From NCBI RefSeq assembly GCF_006227205.1, contig NZ_VCNG01000015.1:62001-126000 (forward strand): DNA of 64,000 nt, written 5' to 3'. A program made the translations under genes and the position numbers. The notes under the pieces are model-generated. The model made no database searches, was not told the DNA's origin, and saw only the letters and a list, made by a program, of their open reading frames with translations. Source of the DNA: Pseudomonas sp. ICMP22404 (GTDB lineage: Bacteria > Pseudomonadota > Gammaproteobacteria > Pseudomonadales > Pseudomonadaceae). Positions 59,526 through 64,000 of the stretch are shown here, piece by piece (within the stretch, counting starts at the first letter, position 1; each line of letters begins with the position of its first letter).

Positions 59526-62500
59526 TCAGTTAAGATCCTTCCGGCGACCACGCACCAACCTCATCACCCCCACAAAAAACACCGGCACAAACACCACCGC
59601 CAACGTCGCGCTGATCATCCCGCCAATCACCCCGGTCCCGATGGCCTGCTGGCTCGCCGAACTGGCCCCGGTGGCGATTGCCAGGGGCACCACACCAAGG
59701 ATGAACGCCAGGGAGGTCATGATGATCGGCCGCAGGCGCAGGCGTGCGGCCTGGAGGGTGGCGTCGACCAGGTCGTGGCCTTCGTCGTACAGGCTCTTGG
59801 CGAACTCGATGATCAGGATTGCGTTCTTCGCCGACAGGCCGATGATGGTCACCAGGCCGACTTTGAAGAACACGTCGTTGGGCATACCGCGCAACGACAC
59901 CGCCAGCACCGCGCCGAGTACCCCCAGCGGTACTACCAGCAGCACCGAGGCGGGAATCGACCAGCTCTCGTACAGCGCCGCCAGGCACAGGAACACCACC
60001 AGCAATGAAAGGCCCAGCAGGATTGGCGCCTGGGTGCCGGACAGGCGTTCCTGCAACGACAGACCGGTCCATTCCTGGCCCAGGCCTGCCGGCCCCTGGG
60101 CCACCAGCCGTTCGATCTCCGCCATGGCCTGGCCGGTGCTGTAGCCCGGTGCCGGTTCGCCGGAAATGCTGATGGCCGGGTAGCCGTTGTAGCGGGTCAG
60201 TTGCGTCGGGCCCTGAGTCCACTTGGCCTGGACGAAGGCCGACAACGGCACCATTTTCCCGGCATCGTTGCGCACATGGATCTTCAGCAGATCGGCCACC
60301 TGGCTGCGCTGGTCGCCTTCGGCCTGGACCACCACCCGCTGCATGCGCCCCTGGTTGGGGAAGTCATTGATGTAGCTCGAACCCACAGCGGTCGCCAGCA
60401 CATTGCCAACATCGGCGAAAGATACTCCCAGGGCATTGGCCTGCTTGCGGTCGACTTCCAGCTGTACTTGCGGCGCTTCGGCCAGGGCGCTTTCGCGCAC
60501 GTTGATCAGCACCGGGCTTTTTTCGGCGGCGGCGAGCAATGCGTCGCGGGCCTGCATCAGCGTCGCGTGGCCGAGACCGCCGCGATCCTGCAGGCGGAAC
60601 TCGAAGCCGCTGGACGTTCCCAGGCCATCTACCGGGGGTGGCAGCACGGCGAAGGCCATGGCGTCCTTGATCCCGCCGAAGGCCTGGTTGGCACGCTCGG
60701 CAATGGCACTGGCCGAGTCGTCGCTGCCACGGTCCGACCAGTCCTTGAGGGTGGTGAATGCCAACGCCGCGTTCTGCCCGCTACCGGAGAAACTGAAGCC
60801 CAGGATCACCGTGCTGTCACCCACACCCGGCTCGCCGGCGTTATGTGCCTCGATCTGCTCAACCACTTGCACCGTGCGGTTCTTGCTCGCGCCGGGCGGC
60901 AGTTGGATGTCGGTGATGGTGTAGCCCTGGTCTTCCACCGGCAGGAACGAGGAGGGCAGGCGACTGAACAGCAGACCCATGCCCACCAGCAGCAAACCGT
61001 AGATCACCAGGTAGCGTCCGGTACGTTTGAGGGCATAGGCGACCCAGCCTTGATAGCGCTCGCCCAGTTGATCGAAGCGGCGATTGAACCAGCCAAAGAA
61101 GCCGCCCTTGGCGTGATGCTCCCCCTGGCCGATAGGCTTGAGCAAGGTGGTGCACAGTGCGGGCGTCAGGCTCAGGGCCAGGAACGCCGAGAACAGGATC
61201 GACGTGGCCATGGACAGCGAGAACTGTCGATAGATCACACCCACCGAGCCCGGCATGAACGCCATAGGAATGAACACCGCCACCAGCACCAGGGTGATGC
61301 CGATGATGGCCCCGGTGATCTGGCGCATCGCCTTGCGCGTCGCGTCCTTGGGCGACAGCCCTTCGCTGGCCATGATCCGTTCGACGTTCTCCACCACGAC
61401 GATGGCGTCGTCCACCAGGATGCCGATGGCCAGCACCATGCCGAACATGGTCAGCACGTTGATGGATAAGCCCAGGGCCAGCATGGTGGCGAACGTGCCC
61501 ATCAGCGCCACCGGCACCACCAGGGTCGGGATCAGGGTGTAGCGGATGTTCTGCAGGAACAGGAACATCACGGCGAACACCAGCAGCATGGCTTCACCGA
61601 GGGTGTAGATCACCTTGGTGATGGAGACCTTGACGAACGGCGAGGTGTCGTAGGGAATCTTGTACTCCACGCCGGCCGGGAAGTAGCGCGCCAGTTCGTC
61701 CATTTTCGCCCGCACCAGGGTCGCCGTGCTCAAGGCATTGGCCCCCGGCGACAGCTGCACGCCGACGGCCGTGGAGGGCTTGCCGTTGAGGCGGGTGGAA
61801 AACTGATACTCCTGGCTGCCGACCTCCACCCGCGCCACATCGCCGATGCGCACGGTGGAACCGTCGGGGTTGGCCTTGAGCACGATGTCGGCGAACTCTT
61901 CCGGCGTCGACAACTGGCCCTTGACCAGGATGGTCGCGGTGATTTCCTGGGTGCCGCGGCTCGGCAAGTCGCCAATGCTGCCCGCTGAAACCTGGGCATT
62001 CTGCGCCAGGACGGCGGCGTTGACGTCGGCCGGAGTCAGGTTGAAGCCGAGCAGTTTCTGTGGGTCGATCCAGATCCGCATCGCCCGTTCGGCGCCGTAC
62101 AACTGCGCCTTGCCGACGCCGTCCAGGCGCTTGATCTCGTTCATCACGTTGCGCGCCAGGTAGTCGCTGAGGGCGACGTCGTCGAGCTTGCCGTCGTTGG
62201 ACGTGAGGGTGATCAGCAGCAGGAAACCGGCCGAGACTTTGTCCACCTGCAAGCCTTGCTGGGTGACCGCCTGGGGCAGGCGCGACTCCACCGCCTTGAG
62301 GCGGTTCTGCACGTCGACCTGGGCCAGTTCCGGGTTGGTGCCGGGCTTGAACGTCGCGGTGATAGTGGCGCTGCCCAGGCTGCTCTGGGAACCGAAGTAC
62401 AGCAGGTTGTCGGCGCCATTGAGCTCTTCCTCGATCAGGCTGACGACACTCTGGTCCACGGTTTGCGCCGAGGCACCGGGGTACACCGCGTAGATCTCGA

Positions 62501-62627
62501 TTTGTGGTGGCGCGACGTCCGGGTACTGGGCCACCGGCAATTGCGGGATCGCCAGCACACCGGCCAGCAGGATGAACAACGCGACCACCCAGGCAAACAC
62601 CGGACGGTCGATAAAGAACTGCGGCAT
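59526..62627 (-). CDS. RND multidrug efflux inner-membrane transporter (HAE1 family)
   Basis: A 1033-residue proton-driven RND pump with twelve predicted transmembrane helices and two large periplasmic loops. The N-terminus is MPQFFIDRPVFAWVVALFILLAG. The proton-relay Asp pair lies in GILVDDAIVVVENVERIM, and GLSAKNAILIIEFAK supplies the Lys of TM10. QGYTITDIQLPPGAS and the C-terminal VPVFFVGVMRLVRGRR are typical. Length and motifs are those of AcrB/MexB-like drug pumps, but the exact homologue is not determined. The adaptor gene lies 14 bases upstream; the outer-membrane channel is not encoded here and is probably shared (OprM-like). Confidence 0.94.
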   Translation of the reverse strand: MPQFFIDRPVFAWVVALFILLAGVLAIPQLPVAQYPDVAPPQIEIYAVYPGASAQTVDQSVVSLIEEELNGADNLLYFGSQSSLGSATITATFKPGTNPELAQVDVQNRLKAVESRLPQAVTQQGLQVDKVSAGFLLLITLTSNDGKLDDVALSDYLARNVMNEIKRLDGVGKAQLYGAERAMRIWIDPQKLLGFNLTPADVNAAVLAQNAQVSAGSIGDLPSRGTQEITATILVKGQLSTPEEFADIVLKANPDGSTVRIGDVARVEVGSQEYQFSTRLNGKPSTAVGVQLSPGANALSTATLVRAKMDELARYFPAGVEYKIPYDTSPFVKVSITKVIYTLGEAMLLVFAVMFLFLQNIRYTLIPTLVVPVALMGTFATMLALGLSINVLTMFGMVLAIGILVDDAIVVVENVERIMASEGLSPKDATRKAMRQITGAIIGITLVLVAVFIPMAFMPGSVGVIYRQFSLSMATSILFSAFLALSLTPALCTTLLKPIGQGEHHAKGGFFGWFNRRFDQLGERYQGWVAYALKRTGRYLVIYGLLLVGMGLLFSRLPSSFLPVEDQGYTITDIQLPPGASKNRTVQVVEQIEAHNAGEPGVGDSTVILGFSFSGSGQNAALAFTTLKDWSDRGSDDSASAIAERANQAFGGIKDAMAFAVLPPPVDGLGTSSGFEFRLQDRGGLGHATLMQARDALLAAAEKSPVLINVRESALAEAPQVQLEVDRKQANALGVSFADVGNVLATAVGSSYINDFPNQGRMQRVVVQAEGDQRSQVADLLKIHVRNDAGKMVPLSAFVQAKWTQGPTQLTRYNGYPAISISGEPAPGYSTGQAMAEIERLVAQGPAGLGQEWTGLSLQERLSGTQAPILLGLSLLVVFLCLAALYESWSIPASVLLVVPLGVLGAVLAVSLRGMPNDVFFKVGLVTIIGLSAKNAILIIEFAKSLYDEGHDLVDATLQAARLRLRPIIMTSLAFILGVVPLAIATGASSASQQAIGTGVIGGMISATLAVVFVPVFFVGVMRLVRGRRKDLN

Positions 62628-62641
62628 GGGAAACGTCCTGC

Positions 62642-63799
62642 TTACTGACCAAGTGCCTGGGCGAGTGGGAGAGGGGAGTTGTCGATCTGGACTTTTTCAC
62701 CGGGGCGGGCATGTTGCAGGCCTTCGACGACGATGCGGTCGCCCGGCTTCAGGCCGTGGGTGACGATCCAGCGGTTGTCCTGTACGCCGCCCAGTTCCAC
62801 CGGTTGCAGGCTGACTTGCTGCTCGGCGTCGACCAGCAACACCTGGGCGACGCCGGCACTGTCACGCTGGATGGCCCGTTGTGGCACGCTGATGCCTTGA
62901 CGGTCGAAGGCCTGCTCCAGGCGCACGCGCACGAAGCTGCCGGGCAGCAGGTCGAGATCGGGGTTGGGGAACTCGCTGCGCAGGGTGATCTGGCCGGTGC
63001 CCGGGTCGACGCTGATGTCGGTGAACAACAGCTTGCCCGGTAGCGGGTAGAGGCTGCCGTCGTCCTGGATCAGCGTGGCCTTGGCCTGGTCCTGGCCGAC
63101 CTGCTGCAACTGGCCGGCACGCAAGGCCCGGCGCAGCTCGTTGAGTTCGCGGGTCGATTGGGTGAGGTCGGCGTGGATCGGGTTCAATTGCTGGATGAGG
63201 GCCAGCGGCGTGGTTTCGTTCTGCCCCACCAGCGCGCCCTCGGTCACCAGTGCCCGGCCGATGCGTCCGGTAATCGGCGCGGTGACCGTGGCATAACCCA
63301 GGTTCAACCGGGCCCGCTCGACGGCGGCCTTGTTGGCGGCGACATCGGCGGCGGTCTGGCGTGCGGCGGCGCGGGCGTTGTCGTAGTCCTGGGCGCTGAT
63401 GGCGTTGTCCTCGATCAACCGGGCGTAGCGCTGCTCCTGCAAGCGCGCCTGGAACGCGTTGGCCTCGGCCTTGCGCAACGCCGCCTCGGCGCTGTCCAGG
63501 TCGGCCTTGAACGGCGCTGGGTCGATGCGGAACAGCACGTCGCCCTTTTTCACATCGCTGCCTTCGCGGTAGACCCGTTGCAACACCACACCGGGCACCC
63601 GTGCGCGGACTTCGGCGATGCGCGGCGCGGCGATACGCCCGCTCAATTCGCTGCTGATGGACAGCGGCCGGGCTTCGACGGTTTCGATGGCAACGGTGGG
63701 GCGCGGTGCCTCGTCCGTGGGTGGCGAGGCCTTGTCGCAGGCGCTCAACGACAGTACCCCGAGCAACAGGCCCAGGGTGGCGAAAGAGTTCTTTGGCAT
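62642..63799 (-). CDS. RND efflux periplasmic adaptor lipoprotein (MexA/AcrA-like)
   Basis: A 385-residue membrane-fusion protein. The lipobox is LSAC (Cys21) after MPKNSFATLGLLLGVLSL. The lipoyl domain (VRARVPGVVLQRVYREGSDVKKGDVLFRIDP), alpha-hairpin (DSAEAALRKAEANAFQARLQ to VERARLNLGYATVTAPITGRIG), and beta-barrel (QITLRSEFPNPDLDLLPGSFVRVRL) are in the AcrA order. It links the RND pump to an outer-membrane channel. It is the first gene of the two-gene operon. No adjacent TetR/LysR regulator is visible before the window ends. Confidence 0.94.
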   Translation of the reverse strand: MPKNSFATLGLLLGVLSLSACDKASPPTDEAPRPTVAIETVEARPLSISSELSGRIAAPRIAEVRARVPGVVLQRVYREGSDVKKGDVLFRIDPAPFKADLDSAEAALRKAEANAFQARLQEQRYARLIEDNAISAQDYDNARAAARQTAADVAANKAAVERARLNLGYATVTAPITGRIGRALVTEGALVGQNETTPLALIQQLNPIHADLTQSTRELNELRRALRAGQLQQVGQDQAKATLIQDDGSLYPLPGKLLFTDISVDPGTGQITLRSEFPNPDLDLLPGSFVRVRLEQAFDRQGISVPQRAIQRDSAGVAQVLLVDAEQQVSLQPVELGGVQDNRWIVTHGLKPGDRIVVEGLQHARPGEKVQIDNSPLPLAQALGQ

Positions 63800-63961
63800 G
63801 GTGCTTCCCCAATGATGAACATCGCCATGCTACGGAGAGCGGTGGGGGACAGCGGTAAAGGTTTGTAGGGGGTGTGTGAAATTGTGTAAGGGGTTTGCTC
63901 GCGAGCGGGTGAGGACGTATATCCTTGGCAGCTTGAGATTTTCTGCGCCTGGCAGGGCCTC

Positions 63962-63986
63962 ATCGCGAGCAGGCTCGCTCCCACAA
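63962..63986. repeat. Single REP arm
   Basis: ATCGCGAGCAGGCTCGCTCC followed by CACA near the right edge; its partner, if any, lies beyond the window. Confidence 0.75.
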
Positions 63987-64000
63987 GGTTCACGCAAAAC

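Noticed and set aside
59526..63799. A specific Mex/Ttg/Emh name for the RND pump
   Set aside because: Motifs define the HAE1 family but not the orthologue, and the outer-membrane channel and regulator genes that would help are absent.

Overview
The window reads as chromosomal DNA of a fluorescent Pseudomonas, probably of the P. fluorescens/corrugata group. This is inferred from the abundant REP palindromes of the type GTGGGAGCGAGCCTGCTCGC, an MvaT/MvaU xenogeneic silencer, hpd, an AruH-like transaminase, fused NitT/TauT-type permeases, and GC-rich codon use. No rRNA, tRNA, CRISPR, integrase or insertion sequence was seen. Most genes belong to a conserved core or near-core backbone; the 53.0-59.4 kb stretch looks accessory.

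Layout. 0-2.3 kb: small membrane protein, PhyH dioxygenase, GNAT acetyltransferase, then a tandem REPIN array with a 136-bp period. 2.3-7.1 kb, minus strand: a compact operon of a fused-permease ABC transporter, its AAA_assoc ATPase, a possible 17-codon leader ORF, a membrane-embedded histidine kinase and a FixJ-like regulator, with no substrate-binding protein. 7.5-16.3 kb: a 27-aa membrane peptide gene, then a complete Che2/F7-like chemosensory operon (MCP, cheY, STAS, cheA, MCP, cheW, cheR, cheD, cheB). 16.7-23.7 kb: MATE pump, HAD phosphatase, PpnN, DUF3087, KGG stress protein, ClpP-like protease, topoisomerase IB. 23.9-26.4 kb: modABC behind a near-ideal ModE operator. 26.6-30.9 kb: nitronate monooxygenase, GyrI-like protein, and an alkylation-repair operon (2OG oxygenase, alkB, ada). 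31-36.4 kb: small proteins, two lipoproteins, galU, gor, ahpC.

36.5-43.6 kb: ahpF, gloA, an mvaU-like gene, LysR with a divergent EamA exporter, hpd. 43.7-49.9 kb: EamA transporter, aldo/keto reductase, MFS transporter, CdaR-type regulator and glycerate kinase; the last three suggest uptake and phosphorylation of glycerate or sugar acids. 50-53 kb: a third chemoreceptor and an AruH-like aminotransferase. 53-59.4 kb: lower-GC DNA with two related proteins of unknown function (266 and about 677 aa), an autotransporter and a 148-aa orphan. 59.5-63.8 kb: an RND efflux pump and its lipoprotein adaptor, without an outer-membrane channel gene.

The items most worth following up are the transporter/two-component operon with its coupled leader ORF, the STAS protein and CheR-docking tail in the che operon, the Ada protein that has lost three of four zinc cysteines, the ModE box, the REPIN tandem array, and the paralogous beta-rich proteins beside an autotransporter.
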